Assembly (NCBI RefSeq): GCF_009258045.1 | Contig: NZ_CP041166.1 | Location: 1,612,001-1,676,000, forward strand | Direction: 5' to 3' | Length of the DNA stretch: 64,000 bases | Source: Sulfurimonas xiamenensis | GTDB taxonomy: Bacteria > Campylobacterota > Campylobacteria > Campylobacterales > Sulfurimonadaceae | Part shown: piece by piece, positions 53,760 to 63,515 of the stretch | How positions within the stretch are numbered: position 1 is the first letter of the stretch | How the letters are laid out: each line of letters starts with the position of its first letter | Position numbers and translations under genes: made by a program | Notes under the pieces: generated by a model | Told to the model about the DNA's origin: nothing | Seen by the model: only the letters and a program-made list of their open reading frames with translations | The model's database searches: none

Positions 53760-55475
53760 CTACCTGCCAAGGTAGCGTCTTTGTTTTTGTTCTTTAATTT
53801 TATATGTATCCACAACTAAAAAACCATCTACACAATTTTCAAACTCTTTATCTCTGCCAAAATCCAAAAATTCAACGCCGCCCTCATCACAAAGCTCACT
53901 ATACTGTTTGTAAAGTGTCGGTATCGAATACCCAATTTTTTGAAGTTCCTGTTTTAAAATAACAATATCTTTTGCATAATCATTTTTAAAAAACAGTGTA
54001 TCAAACATAGCTTTTTTTGATTCAGGCATCATATAACTCTCTTTATGCTTTACAATTTTTATCTTTGAACCAAAATAGTTACTGTAAAAGTAGATTAAAA
54101 GCGCAATTGCATCTTCATTATATTGATTAGATATACTAACACAGCCAAACATATATCTTATATCCGGATTTTTTTGCAGATACGCTCCGATTCCCTGCCA
54201 TAGATAATCAAGTGCTCTTGAATTCCAATATTTAGGCTGTACAAAACTGCGTCCTAATTCAATTGAATTTGTTAAATATTTGTCAAATTCATCTTTAAAT
54301 TCAAAAAGTGTTGAGGAGTAGAGTCCCTCAACACCGAATGCGTCAATCATTTCATTCGCTTTTACAATGCGATATGATCCGACAATCTCCAAATCTTTCT
54401 CATCCCAAAGAATAATATGCTCATAGCAATAGTCAAAATCATCAATATCTCTTTGCTTTAAACTCCCCTCTTTTACCTGACGAAAACTAATCTCTCGCAA
54501 TCTTCCTATCTCTTTGATTAAAACATTATTTTCTGCATTTATATAAAGATATATTTTTTTGCCATCAGTTGTTTCGCCTATGAGTTTGGCATTTTGAAGC
54601 TCTTTTTTTAGCTCCTGCCTATTTTCTGCAAGCGCAATGCCGTTATATGTTTTAAATATCTCTTTTTGTTTTTTAGCAACTTTATAAAAGTGTTTGCGAA
54701 GCAGTTTAACTCTGTTTGAGATTTCAATGCTCGGGGCGTAATAGCTCTCAAAAGGAATTGTTTTGCCTATGGTAAAAGCTATGTTTTTATTATAATGCTT
54801 AAACATCTCATACGGTATAGTGGCAGTAGCAAAAGATTTGTTTATCATAGAGAGAAAATAAAAAGTTTTTGAATTTTTTGCATCTATAAAAATAGGTAAA
54901 ATAGGTGACTTGGTATTTTGGGCTATCTTTAAAAATCCTTTTTTCCATTTTGTATCTTTTATGCCGCCAAAGCCTGCACGGCTCACTTCACCGGAAGGAA
55001 ATATAATAACAACCTGCTCTTTATTTAGTGCTTCATAAATAGCCTCTACAGAGTTTCTCTGCATTTTGCCTTTTATATTTTCTATGGGTATAAGCACCTC
55101 ATCCAAATTTTTAAACTCCGACAGAAAATTAGATGCAACAATTTTCACATCTTTTCTAACCTCTTTTATAACATTTAAAAGAGCAAGCGAATCAAGTGCG
55201 CCTAAAGGATGATTTGCAATAATAACAACCCTGCCATATGATGGAATTCTTGAAATTTGATTTTTATTTATGGTGATATCTATATTAAAATACTCCAACA
55301 CAAACTCAATAAAATCAAATGCATCAAGATTTTTATTCTTTAGTAAAACATCATTTATCTCATTCTCATGAAGAAGTTTTTTAAAAAAAACAACAACTCC
55401 GCTGCGAAAAAGATGTGGCCATTTTGAAAAAGATGGATAATTATGCGCAAAATAGTTTTCTACACTCACAGGCAT
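53760..55475 (-). CDS. OlsF-like bifunctional acyltransferase (PlsC-type plus GNAT/OlsB-type)
   Basis: 571 residues. The N-terminal half (about 70-270) is a PlsC-type O-acyltransferase with NHPLGALD (HxxxxD) and IIFPSGEVSRAG. The C-terminal half (about 350-550) matches the acyl-ACP-using GNAT group of OlsB/hemolysin-like proteins: GSYRIV, ELGRSFVQPKYW, FGCVSISNQYN. The order resembles OlsF, which makes ornithine lipids with a single protein. If so, this organism can form phosphate-free aminolipids. A DUF-type small gene lies 2 bp upstream. Confidence 0.78.
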   Translation of the reverse strand: MPVSVENYFAHNYPSFSKWPHLFRSGVVVFFKKLLHENEINDVLLKNKNLDAFDFIEFVLEYFNIDITINKNQISRIPSYGRVVIIANHPLGALDSLALLNVIKEVRKDVKIVASNFLSEFKNLDEVLIPIENIKGKMQRNSVEAIYEALNKEQVVIIFPSGEVSRAGFGGIKDTKWKKGFLKIAQNTKSPILPIFIDAKNSKTFYFLSMINKSFATATIPYEMFKHYNKNIAFTIGKTIPFESYYAPSIEISNRVKLLRKHFYKVAKKQKEIFKTYNGIALAENRQELKKELQNAKLIGETTDGKKIYLYINAENNVLIKEIGRLREISFRQVKEGSLKQRDIDDFDYCYEHIILWDEKDLEIVGSYRIVKANEMIDAFGVEGLYSSTLFEFKDEFDKYLTNSIELGRSFVQPKYWNSRALDYLWQGIGAYLQKNPDIRYMFGCVSISNQYNEDAIALLIYFYSNYFGSKIKIVKHKESYMMPESKKAMFDTLFFKNDYAKDIVILKQELQKIGYSIPTLYKQYSELCDEGGVEFLDFGRDKEFENCVDGFLVVDTYKIKEQKQRRYLGR

Positions 55476-55477
55476 AA

Positions 55478-55657
55478 CTATGCCACCATATATAATGAAA
55501 TAAGATTTTTAGCTATCTCTTTAGCACTGCTTTGCTCTTTAACAAACTCTTCTTCTATATAGTCCCACTCATCATTAACTATCTCTTGTGCGTCTTCTTT
55601 ATTTATATTGTAATATTTATGTATGCAGTTGATTATCTCGGCAGTAAAAGTTAACAT
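55478..55657 (-). CDS. Small hypothetical protein
   Basis: 59 residues from the ATG at 55657 (GGAG seven bases upstream); an in-frame ATG at 55699 has no RBS. No family recognised. It is acidic and helical (TAEIINCIHKYYNINKEDAQ and EEEFVKEQSSAKEIAKNLIS), without a signal peptide or membrane segment. It ends 2 bp before the acyltransferase gene and is likely co-expressed with it, possibly as a small regulator or partner. Confidence 0.5.
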   Translation of the reverse strand: MLTFTAEIINCIHKYYNINKEDAQEIVNDEWDYIEEEFVKEQSSAKEIAKNLISLYMVA

Positions 55658-55770
55658 TTCATGTCTCCATATAACTAGTTTTATAGTAGAATTTTGCATG
55701 AAATTTGTTACAAGCTAATTACCAAAAGGTTACGGAAGTATTACAAATTTTGATATGTTTAAAAAAAGAA

Positions 55771-55776
55771 TACAAT
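55771..55776 (+). promoter_or_regulatory. Candidate -10 box for the periplasmic protein gene
   Basis: TACAAT 24 bp before the ATG at 55801, with TTGATA 15 bp upstream as a possible -35. Confidence 0.4.
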
Positions 55777-55800
55777 TATTGTAAAAAACAAAGGATCATT

Positions 55801-56448
55801 ATGCATTTTTTAAAACTTCTTCTTTTAGGTCTCTTTACTACGGTAAGTTTTGGATATGAACTAAAAGTCAATAAAATATTTGAGGAGAACTTAGAGAGTG
55901 ATAGAATGGAACTTCACTTCTCGTTTATCGCAAAGAAAAAGAGCGCCAAAGAGACAAAAGCGCTTCTTCATCCCGCAATCGCAACTATCAAAAAACACTC
56001 GCAATGCAAAGGCGGAGCCTACACACTTAATCCTGAGTACAACTACAAATCGAATGAAAGAGAACTTTTGGGTTTTGTTGCAAGGGCAAATTTTGAGTGC
56101 AGCTTTAAAAATATAGAGGAGATAGAGGAGATTGTCACATTTTTTGATAAACAAAAAGAGTTGGAACTACAACAAGCGCCCATAAAATGGGTGGTTGACA
56201 AAGAGAGTGTGAATATCGCAAAAATGAGTTTGGAGATCAAAGCTATCCGTTACGCAAAAGAGTACGCAGAAATTTTGAAAAAAGAGAGCGTTGCGCAGTG
56301 CAGTGAAAAAAAAGTAGAAATCCACACAAACTCATTTATCTATCGCACATCTCAGACGATGTTTATGTCAAAAAACTCCATCGAGACACCTACAAAAGAA
56401 CCGACACTCATGAGTGTTAATGCAACTTATACTTTTGAGTGTCAGTAA
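55801..56448 (+). CDS. Periplasmic hypothetical protein (possibly SIMPL/DUF541-like)
   Basis: 215 residues from the ATG at 55801, which has AAGGATCATT upstream and opens a clean signal peptide (LKLLLLGLFTTVSFG); the frame continues upstream to 55705 without an RBS. The mature part has alternating beta strands and a long helix (MSLEIKAIRYAKEYAEILKKE), as in SIMPL proteins. Three or four cysteines (SQCKGGAY, NFECSF, VAQCSEK, FECQ) could form disulfides. The function is unknown. Confidence 0.6.
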   Translation: MHFLKLLLLGLFTTVSFGYELKVNKIFEENLESDRMELHFSFIAKKKSAKETKALLHPAIATIKKHSQCKGGAYTLNPEYNYKSNERELLGFVARANFECSFKNIEEIEEIVTFFDKQKELELQQAPIKWVVDKESVNIAKMSLEIKAIRYAKEYAEILKKESVAQCSEKKVEIHTNSFIYRTSQTMFMSKNSIETPTKEPTLMSVNATYTFECQ

Positions 56449-56568
56449 AGAATTTTATCCTCTTTTTCAAAATCTTCTGTAGAAAAAAGCAGTTTCATAT
56501 TAATAAAATTAGAAAACATTATAGCTGTAGTTAAGAAAAATATCAAAAGATAGTTAGCAATTTTTGGA

Positions 56569-56598
56569 TTGACTCAAGTTCTATAACTACTCTATAAT
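56569..56598 (+). promoter_or_regulatory. Strong sigma-70 promoter of the Nim-like gene
   Basis: TTGACT at 56569-56574 and TATAAT at 56593-56598, 18 bp apart, 34 bp before the ATG. The best canonical promoter in the window; the rest of the gap 56449-56568 shows nothing. Confidence 0.7.
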
Positions 56599-56631
56599 AG
56601 TGCTAGATTTATATATTTAAAAAGGGCAAAT

Positions 56632-57105
56632 ATGAGACATAGAACTAAAACACACCTCTTAAGCAAAGAGCAAATAGAAGCGCTGTTTTTAAGAGCTAAA
56701 GTTGGACGACTTGGGACTTTTTCTCAAGACGCTTTTCCATATATATTGCCTATGCATTTTGTATATTTTGAAGATAAAATATATATGCATGGCTTGCCAA
56801 GGGGTAAAAAAATTGACAATATTGCGTTTAACCCGAATGTCTGTTTTGAGATAGATGAAATGTTCTCTTTGTTGCATGAAGGTGTTGAAAACCCTTGTGA
56901 TGTAAACACGGCATTCAATAGCATTATCGCTAACGGCACGGCTTCAATTGTTACTGATTTTGATGAGAAAAAAATCGCTTTATCTAAAATCATAGAAAAA
57001 TATACACCTCATTTGGCAGATAGAGATATGCCTCTTAAGATGATAAATACAACCGCTGTTATAAGAGTGGATATTTTAACATGTGTCGGAAGGTATTATA
57101 AATAA
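56632..57105 (+). CDS. Nim-like / PNPOx-family flavin-binding protein
   Basis: 157 residues, split-barrel flavin reductase fold: KVGRLGTFSQDAFPYILPMHFVY at the start, KIYMHGLPRGKKIDNI and NVCFEID in the middle, and the C-terminal VDILTCVGRYYK. The family includes pyridoxamine-phosphate oxidase relatives and nitroimidazole reductases (NimA). It is a cytoplasmic flavoenzyme with unknown substrate. AAGGG lies before the ATG, and a hairpin terminator follows. Confidence 0.8.
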   Translation: MRHRTKTHLLSKEQIEALFLRAKVGRLGTFSQDAFPYILPMHFVYFEDKIYMHGLPRGKKIDNIAFNPNVCFEIDEMFSLLHEGVENPCDVNTAFNSIIANGTASIVTDFDEKKIALSKIIEKYTPHLADRDMPLKMINTTAVIRVDILTCVGRYYK

Positions 57106-57124
57106 AGGAGGAAGTTTCTCCTTT
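57104..57124. terminator. Bidirectional terminator hairpin
   Basis: AAAGGAG and CTCCTTT pair around a 7-base loop, directly between the convergent Nim-like and methyltransferase genes. Short T-runs follow on both strands. Confidence 0.6.
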
Positions 57125-57143
57125 TAAAGTACGCTAAATTTCT

Positions 57144-57971
57144 CTATTTTTCTTTGTTTAAAGACTCATAAGCAATCAGTATCTTTTTACGCTCAATTCC
57201 CCATCTATAACCGCTCATGGCTCCGCTTTTAGCTATAACTCTGTGACATGGAATTAAATATCCTATGTGATTTCTTCCGATGGCACTTGCTACTGCTCTG
57301 GTTGCTTTTGGTTTATCTAGGAAGTTTGCTATATCTTGGTAGGTTGCGACTATCCCGTTTGGCAGATTTAAAAGAGCCCTCCAGACATTTATCTGAAGAT
57401 TTGTTCCCTTTACAAATAGGGAGTATTTTTTATTTTTTATGAAGATATTTTCTAAGTACTCATTTGCGGCTTTTTCATCGAAACAGAGATTTGCATTTTC
57501 CCAAAGTTCTTTAAATCTGTTGAAAATCTCATTTTTATTATTATCAATAAAACCCAAATAACAGATACCTTTGTCCGTAAACCCTATCAAAGCCTCTCCA
57601 AAAGGAGTTTCTCCAAATCCGTAAGTTATTAAAACATCTCTGCCCTTTTCTCTCCACTCTTTTGGAGTTACCCCGATTAGGTTTACAAAAAGTTCATGCA
57701 GTCGGCTTGAGCTTGAGAGCCCGATATCTAAGCTGCTCTCAAGTATGGACTTAGACTCTTTTATATGCTCTTTTGCATAGTTTAGTGTCACGCTGTGTAA
57801 AAACTGCATAGGAGTAACGCCTACATACTCTTTAAATACTCTTATGAAGTGGTATTTGCTCATGCCGATATTTTTAGCGACTTCATCAATTGAAGGGTGC
57901 TTTTTGAAATTTTCATCAATATATTTGATTGCTTTTTCTATCTGTATATAGTTGCTGTTAAAAGTATGCAT
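57144..57971 (-). CDS. AraC-type HTH fused to O6-methylguanine-DNA methyltransferase (Ada-like)
   Basis: 275 residues. Residues 1-105 are an AraC HTH (VAKNIGMSKYHFIRVFKEYVG and a second HTH), and 110-275 a suicide alkyltransferase with the acceptor motif IPCHRVI and SGYRWGIERK. The zinc-binding N-terminal Ada domain (methylphosphotriester sensor) is absent. It repairs O6-alkylguanine; DNA binding by the HTH might still control it or help scanning. Confidence 0.88.
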   Translation of the reverse strand: MHTFNSNYIQIEKAIKYIDENFKKHPSIDEVAKNIGMSKYHFIRVFKEYVGVTPMQFLHSVTLNYAKEHIKESKSILESSLDIGLSSSSRLHELFVNLIGVTPKEWREKGRDVLITYGFGETPFGEALIGFTDKGICYLGFIDNNKNEIFNRFKELWENANLCFDEKAANEYLENIFIKNKKYSLFVKGTNLQINVWRALLNLPNGIVATYQDIANFLDKPKATRAVASAIGRNHIGYLIPCHRVIAKSGAMSGYRWGIERKKILIAYESLNKEK

Positions 57972-57997
57972 CGCCTCTCCAAACTCTCAAAAAACCC

Positions 57998-59260
57998 TTA
58001 GTAAGTCGATTGATTGTAAATCACAAAATTCCCGGCTAACTCTTCTAACTCTTTGTTTATTTTAGCATGGAGAACTTTATCTTCAATATTATCTAAAACA
58101 TCGCAGATTTTATTTGCGATAAACTCAAACTCTTTTTCCCTCATGCCTCTTGCCGTTAATGCAGGACTTCCTATTCTGATACCCGAGGTTATAAACGGTG
58201 TTCTCTTCTCTCCCGGAACTGTGTTTTTATTTACAGTTATTCCCGCATCTGCTAAAGCTGTATCTGCATCTTTACCAGAGAAAGGTTTGTCTAAAAATGA
58301 GACCAAAACAAGATGATTATCCGTTCCACCCGAAACAAGTTCAAATCCTCTCTCAAGCAGTACTCTCTCAAGCACTTTAGCATTTGCCTTTACCTGTTTT
58401 GCGTACTCTCTCCATGATGAATCTAGCACCTCTTTAAATGCAACTGCCTTCGCAGCTATAATGTGGACAAGCGGTCCGCCTTGAATTCCGGGGAAAATGG
58501 CTGAGTTGATTTTTTTAGCAATCTCCTCATCATTTGTCATAATCACACCGCCTCTTGGACCTCTTAGAGTTTTATGTGTGGTAGTTGTTACAACATCTGC
58601 ATAAGGAAATGGACTCATATGCTCCTTAGCAGCAACAAGACCTGCAACATGCGCAATATCGGCAAATAAAATAGCACCGACCTCGTCGGCTATCTCTTTA
58701 AATTTCTTAAAATCTATCTCTCTTGCGTATGCGCTGGCACCGCAAACTATGATTTTTGGTTGAGTTATTTTTGCAATTTCTAAAACTTTATCATAATTGA
58801 TTCTTCCATCAAGCTCTACGCCATAATAAAATGCAGAGTAATTTTTACCTGAAAAAGATGGTTTGCTTCCATGAGTTAAATGTCCGCCATCAGAGAGATT
58901 CATACCTAAAATTCTATCTCCTGCTTGAAGGAGTGCCGCATAAACAGCAGCATTTGCTTGACTTCCTGAGTGAGGCTGAACATTGGCATAAGCACAGCCA
59001 AAGATTTTACAAACCCTCTCAATCGCCAACTGCTCAACAGCGTCAGCTTCCTCACAACCGCTATAGTATCTTTTATATGGATACCCTTCCGCATATTTGT
59101 TAGTAAAAACACTTCCCATAGCCTGCATAACGGCCGGGCTTGTAAAATTTTCACTAGCAATCATCTCTAAGTGATTGGTTTGTCTCTTTAGCTCTTTTTC
59201 AATAATTGAAAAAACTTCACTGTCTGCAACTTCCAAGCTTGCGTTTGATATAAAGCTCAT
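57998..59260 (-). CDS. glyA: Serine hydroxymethyltransferase
   Basis: 420 residues from the ATG at 59260, which has GGAG seven bases away; the frame runs on to 59413, but that would add 51 non-homologous residues. Signatures: [33 protein letters not shown], the PLP-lysine site [15 protein letters not shown] and [11 protein letters not shown]. It converts serine and tetrahydrofolate to glycine and methylene-tetrahydrofolate. No second gene is evident in the 124-bp gap up to guaD. Confidence 0.96.
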   Translation of the reverse strand: MSFISNASLEVADSEVFSIIEKELKRQTNHLEMIASENFTSPAVMQAMGSVFTNKYAEGYPYKRYYSGCEEADAVEQLAIERVCKIFGCAYANVQPHSGSQANAAVYAALLQAGDRILGMNLSDGGHLTHGSKPSFSGKNYSAFYYGVELDGRINYDKVLEIAKITQPKIIVCGASAYAREIDFKKFKEIADEVGAILFADIAHVAGLVAAKEHMSPFPYADVVTTTTHKTLRGPRGGVIMTNDEEIAKKINSAIFPGIQGGPLVHIIAAKAVAFKEVLDSSWREYAKQVKANAKVLERVLLERGFELVSGGTDNHLVLVSFLDKPFSGKDADTALADAGITVNKNTVPGEKRTPFITSGIRIGSPALTARGMREKEFEFIANKICDVLDNIEDKVLHAKINKELEELAGNFVIYNQSTY

Positions 59261-59384
59261 CCTTTTTCTCCAATCTTTTATTTTTAAAAGAATAACCGAA
59301 TCAAAAAGATTTAACAATCCAAAAATTGCTATCTTGAGAATGGAGATGTTGATTATGAGTATTGAAAAACTATGTATTGCACTC

Positions 59385-59828
59385 TTAGTAGAGAATCTTA
59401 TCTTCCTTTGCACTCCACGCTTTAAATGGTTTTAGACACTCTTCTCTGTCGATATTTTTTAACTCTAAAAACTCTTTTTCATAAAACTCTTTGTCTCTAA
59501 AACCTATTTTATCTGCATCTTTACTTGTTGCTCCGTAATAAACTGTTTTAATATTTGCCCATCTTATCGCTCCCATGCACATAGGGCACGGCATGCATGT
59601 AATATAAATTTCGCATCCGCTTAAATCAAAAGTTTGGAGTTTTTTGGAAGCTTTTTTAATTGCATTTATCTCGGCATGTAAAGTCGGGTCATTTTGTTTT
59701 ATAACTTCATTGTGAGCTTTTGAAATAATTTTGCCCTCTTTTACTATTACGGCTCCAAAAGGGCCGCCGTGATTTTGTTCTACGCCTTTAAATGCCTCTT
59801 TTACAGCTTCACGCATAAATTTGTTCAT
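59385..59828 (-). CDS. guaD: Guanine deaminase (cytidine-deaminase fold)
   Basis: 147 residues from the ATG at 59828. Zinc-site motifs are THLHAEINA-type ([13 protein letters not shown]) and [14 protein letters not shown]. The C-terminal segment ([20 protein letters not shown], then PFKAW) follows the Bacillus GuaD pattern rather than TadA. It hydrolyses guanine to xanthine. The start lies directly after the chelatase stop, so the two are coupled. Confidence 0.85.
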   Translation of the reverse strand: MNKFMREAVKEAFKGVEQNHGGPFGAVIVKEGKIISKAHNEVIKQNDPTLHAEINAIKKASKKLQTFDLSGCEIYITCMPCPMCMGAIRWANIKTVYYGATSKDADKIGFRDKEFYEKEFLELKNIDREECLKPFKAWSAKEDKILY

Positions 59829-59829
59829 A

Positions 59830-60183
59830 CTATCTACCAAATAACAAGATATCTTCAATCAACTTTACATATCCGCTGTTTGCCCCAATATGCTCTAAAA
59901 CAGTAATCTCAATCTTATATTTTTTACTGCATACTTCACGAAGAGAGGGAATATCTTCTTTTACATGCTTTCCCGGAGCCAAAAAAAGAGGTAAAACTTT
60001 TATGGAGGTTGCACCGGCTTTTATGAGAAGTTTTACGGCATTTTCAAAATCAGGCTCAGCTAATTCCAAAAAAGCCAACTCTATGTTTTGAATATTTTTT
60101 CTAAGCTCTTCTAAAACCTTAAAACTTGCCTCATTTGAAGCTTTTACTTTACTTCCATGTGAAAGAAGTATATATCCATCCAT
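59830..60183 (-). CDS. CbiX-type sirohydrochlorin chelatase
   Basis: 117 residues, the size of a one-domain CbiX/SirB. Metal-binding histidines are in ILLSHGSKVKA and APGKHVKEDIP. It inserts cobalt or iron into sirohydrochlorin for B12 or sirohaem. No other tetrapyrrole gene is nearby. The upstream gap 60184-60261 shows no clear feature. Confidence 0.85.
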   Translation of the reverse strand: MDGYILLSHGSKVKASNEASFKVLEELRKNIQNIELAFLELAEPDFENAVKLLIKAGATSIKVLPLFLAPGKHVKEDIPSLREVCSKKYKIEITVLEHIGANSGYVKLIEDILLFGR

Positions 60184-60261
60184 CTTCTCTTCTCCTCTGC
60201 TGCTATATATAACTGAGATAATTTTTTATTTACAACTCATCAATATAATTTTATAAAAATC

Positions 60262-61998
60262 TTATTTATTTATAAATCCCATCAATTTTTCACTGTCAAA
60301 GCTTGCACTCTTCTCTTTTTTTATCTCATGTTCAAAATCTTTTAAAGAAAAAACAGGTTCCTCTCTTACGGCTACTTTATATGCGGTATTTTTTATAATC
60401 AAGCTTATTTGTCCGCCTGTTAAAGAGTATTCAGCAAGCTCGTTTAGGTCAAAACCCTCTTCATATGGCGCATGCAAAGGAAGCATCTTTTTCCAAAGAG
60501 AGAGCCGCTGTTCTTTGTTTGGTTTTTTAAACTCTATCTTGTAGTTAAAGCGTCTTGAGAATGCTTTATCAATGTTTTCAAGAAGATTTGTAGTAGCAAT
60601 AAGCACGCCCTTAAACTTCTCAATCTGCTCCAAAAAGATATTTTGCATTTGATTGTGCATCTGGTCAGCCCCGCTGTTTGCACCGCTTGAGCGCGCACCT
60701 AAAAACTGATCTGCCTCGTTTAACAAAAGTATTGGTTCTGTTTTTGTTTTTTCACATAAATCATAAAAAGTATCAAATATTTTGCGGACATTTTTCTCAC
60801 TCTCGCCAACATACATAGAGAGAATCTTTGAACAGTCAAATGCCAAAACCTGGCGTTTGAGCGACTTTGCGAGAGAATATGCCGTCATGGTTTTACCAGT
60901 TCCTGCCGCACCGTAAAAAATGATTCTTGCGTCAATACCACTTTTTTTATCTTTGACTCCCCACTCTATAAGTCTTAGAACAACCTCTTTGTCAAGCTGT
61001 CTCATAAGATTTTTAAGAGTCTCTTGTGTATCATTTGCAAGCACTACATCTTCCAGTGAAGTTTCAGGATCAACCAACTCAAAGATATCCTGCTCATCTA
61101 CAAGAGTATTTAATTTTATACGGCGTACTTTTTTGCTCTTTTGAGGATGAATAATGCTTTGAAGAACATCATCGACAATATAAAAGGCTCTGGAGATTCC
61201 TCCAAAGGGATTTAGCATCTCTTCATAATCGATTATCCCCTCATTTATCAGCTTTGAGCCATCCTCTAAAAGCGAACGGTTTTTTATACGCTCGTACTCA
61301 TCAAGCGATATTAGCTCTATTAGCGTGTTCATCTCACGCAAAGATGCATCCGTGGCACTGTACTCTTCACGAAGAAGTGCAAGAAAAATCACCTGCTCTT
61401 TTGCGTCCATCTTTTTTTGTTTGAAAAATTTATCAAGCACAAGTTTTCCAGGAGTCTGCGCGACCCTGTCATCTATGCGTTTTTCCAAAAGCTTTAATTT
61501 TGCCTGTGTTCTGTCTATTCCCAAAGAGTGTTCATGCACATTTTGACGGATTGCACTCATTTTTTGATAAAGGTCTATGCGTAAAAACTGATCCTGCAAA
61601 TATTCAAGATGATCAGAATAGGGCTTAATATCCGGCAGTTCACTCTCTAATGCGCCATCTTGAAGCAGCTTCAAAAACGAGGGTGAGAGCCCTATTGAGC
61701 TATTTAAAAGCTCAAGGGGTGTGACTTCGGAGATTTTTATGGGTGTAAAACTCTGCTGATGCAGCCAGCCAAGTTCTAAAAGAAGTTTTACCTCTTGTAA
61801 ATGTTTTATTCTCTCATACTTTTCATCGCCGTAAATTTCTCGTAAAAGATCAAGGGTTAAAACATCTTCCTCCCCGCTTATATATCTTTTTGCCAGTGTT
61901 TGCAGCAGTACTGCCTCTTCTTTACTGCATTTTAATTGTGCAAAAATCATAGAGTTTTCTATATTTTTTGTTTCTAAAAAGTCGATTAATGTTTCCAA
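60262..61998 (-). CDS. AAA+ ATPase with N-terminal helical/winged repeats
   Basis: 578 residues. Residues about 1-330 contain two related helical blocks (LDLLREIYGDEKYERIKHLQ and the region LIELISLDEYERIKNRSLL), of a kind that I do not know by name. The AAA domain has Walker A GAAGTGKTMTA near 365 and Walker B PILLLNEADQFL, in which Asn replaces the usual Asp before Glu; LLxNEAD is a known variant of a bacterial AAA group. Arginine finger region RRFNYKIEF and sensor 2 GGQISLIIKNTA are present. The role is unknown, perhaps remodelling of a protein complex. Confidence 0.8.
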   Translation of the reverse strand: METLIDFLETKNIENSMIFAQLKCSKEEAVLLQTLAKRYISGEEDVLTLDLLREIYGDEKYERIKHLQEVKLLLELGWLHQQSFTPIKISEVTPLELLNSSIGLSPSFLKLLQDGALESELPDIKPYSDHLEYLQDQFLRIDLYQKMSAIRQNVHEHSLGIDRTQAKLKLLEKRIDDRVAQTPGKLVLDKFFKQKKMDAKEQVIFLALLREEYSATDASLREMNTLIELISLDEYERIKNRSLLEDGSKLINEGIIDYEEMLNPFGGISRAFYIVDDVLQSIIHPQKSKKVRRIKLNTLVDEQDIFELVDPETSLEDVVLANDTQETLKNLMRQLDKEVVLRLIEWGVKDKKSGIDARIIFYGAAGTGKTMTAYSLAKSLKRQVLAFDCSKILSMYVGESEKNVRKIFDTFYDLCEKTKTEPILLLNEADQFLGARSSGANSGADQMHNQMQNIFLEQIEKFKGVLIATTNLLENIDKAFSRRFNYKIEFKKPNKEQRLSLWKKMLPLHAPYEEGFDLNELAEYSLTGGQISLIIKNTAYKVAVREEPVFSLKDFEHEIKKEKSASFDSEKLMGFINK

Positions 61999-62065
61999 GT
62001 ATTTCCTTAAAATTTATATTCTAGAGCATTAGTGCATCAAGATTTTATAGCCGCTAAAAGCAAAC

Positions 62066-62914
62066 TCAATTTTCAAAAGAGTAGAGCAATTTTATTTCAT
62101 CTTTCCAAATAGTACTGTCTATAGTTTCAAGTATAAGAGGAATATCGTTCATTCTATCATCATTCATAATAAATTTAAAAGCATCAAGTCCAATTTCACC
62201 TTTGCCTAGAGAGTGATGTCTGTCAACATGCGAATCAAATTTTGCTTTTGAATCATTGATATGCATCCCCATCAAATACTTAAATCCTATGATTTTATCA
62301 AATTCACTCCATGTTTTATCATAAGCTTCTCTTGTTCTTATATCATAACCTGCACTAAACATATGGCAAGTATCTATACAGACTCCGACACGGCTTTTGT
62401 CTTCTATTTTATCAATTATTTGTGCCAAATGCTCAAATCTCCAACCAAGATTACTACCTTGTCCTGCAGTGTTTTCAAGCACTAAACTAACACCTTTTGT
62501 TTTTTCAAGAGTGATATTCATAGCCTCAGAAATTTTACTCATACACTCATCTTCGCTTATCTTTTTTAGATGACTTCCCGGATGAAAATTAAGCCTGTCA
62601 AGTCCAAGCTGCTCACATCTTTGTACCTCATCCAAAAAAGCATCCATTGATTTTTCTCTTTTATCTGCTTCGGGATGGCCGATGTTTATAAGATATGAGT
62701 CGTGCGGAAGTACATGACGGGGCAAAATACCGCTCTCTTGCAGAGCCTTTTTAAACTTATCTATAGTCTCATTATCAAGAGGTTTTGCACTCCATTGTCT
62801 CTGGTTTTTAGTAAATAGTGCAAAAGCTTTTGCCCCTATTTCAACGGCATTTTCAACTGCATTAAAAACTCCGCCGCTTGCACTTACATGTGCTCCTACA
62901 AACTTATTGCTCAT
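62066..62914 (-). CDS. nfo: Endonuclease IV
   Basis: 282 residues, TIM-barrel AP endonuclease for base-excision repair. Zinc-ligand motifs: [48 protein letters not shown] and [12 protein letters not shown]. It overlaps the lipoprotein gene by 11 bp, with GAGGAG before its ATG. Confidence 0.96.
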   Translation of the reverse strand: MSNKFVGAHVSASGGVFNAVENAVEIGAKAFALFTKNQRQWSAKPLDNETIDKFKKALQESGILPRHVLPHDSYLINIGHPEADKREKSMDAFLDEVQRCEQLGLDRLNFHPGSHLKKISEDECMSKISEAMNITLEKTKGVSLVLENTAGQGSNLGWRFEHLAQIIDKIEDKSRVGVCIDTCHMFSAGYDIRTREAYDKTWSEFDKIIGFKYLMGMHINDSKAKFDSHVDRHHSLGKGEIGLDAFKFIMNDDRMNDIPLILETIDSTIWKDEIKLLYSFEN

Positions 62915-63377
62915 CTATGCTCCTCATTTTAAAAATTATACTGTTTTTTTTATCTTTAAAGTAAACTGAATATAAATCTACTTTGTAAACTATATCTACA
63001 TCTTCATCTACAATGTGCTGCTCAAAGCCGCTCTCTGTTTTTATTAGATTTTTTCCATCATAAATTGCATAAGAGAGGAGCATATTTTGCATAATATCCT
63101 CAGGATAGGCTTCATCTAAATACTCTTTGTTAAATCCGTTTTTGCCCATGCACCCTTCACTCGTACAAATCAGATGATTTATGGTAATTTTCTCTATGCT
63201 CTTACCCGCCATAAAAAGCTCTAGCTCTATTGATTGATCACTGTTTCTTACATAACCGACATCTGAAAACTTAATCTTTGGCGATTTTATGGTAATAATT
63301 TTTGTTTGCGTATGTTTATAATTTTTTATGCTGCACGCGCTAAAAAAAAGAATAAAAATCAATAGTATGTATTTCAT
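62904..63377 (-). CDS. Putative lipoprotein
   Basis: 157 residues. The signal peptide ends in a lipobox FFSACSI, with Cys15 as lipidation site. The rest ([20 protein letters not shown] to [11 protein letters not shown]) is beta-rich with a cysteine pair in [11 protein letters not shown]. It is likely an envelope lipoprotein of unknown function and overlaps nfo. No homologue recognised. Confidence 0.65.
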   Translation of the reverse strand: MKYILLIFILFFSACSIKNYKHTQTKIITIKSPKIKFSDVGYVRNSDQSIELELFMAGKSIEKITINHLICTSEGCMGKNGFNKEYLDEAYPEDIMQNMLLSYAIYDGKNLIKTESGFEQHIVDEDVDIVYKVDLYSVYFKDKKNSIIFKMRSIDEQ

Positions 63378-63515
63378 AAATGAATTGTATCAACTTAAGA
63401 TTACAAATCACAAAACTTCTGCTTAAATTTAACTGCTTTTTTTGAAAAAATCATTATTTAAAGAGATAATAAAACACTAAATTTGATAAAATTGCAAAAA
63501 AATCAGAGGACTTTT

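Noticed and set aside
59261-59413. N-terminal extension of glyA by 51 residues
   Set aside because: The extension is hydrophobic and unlike any SHMT; the ATG at 59260 has a good RBS and matches the family start.
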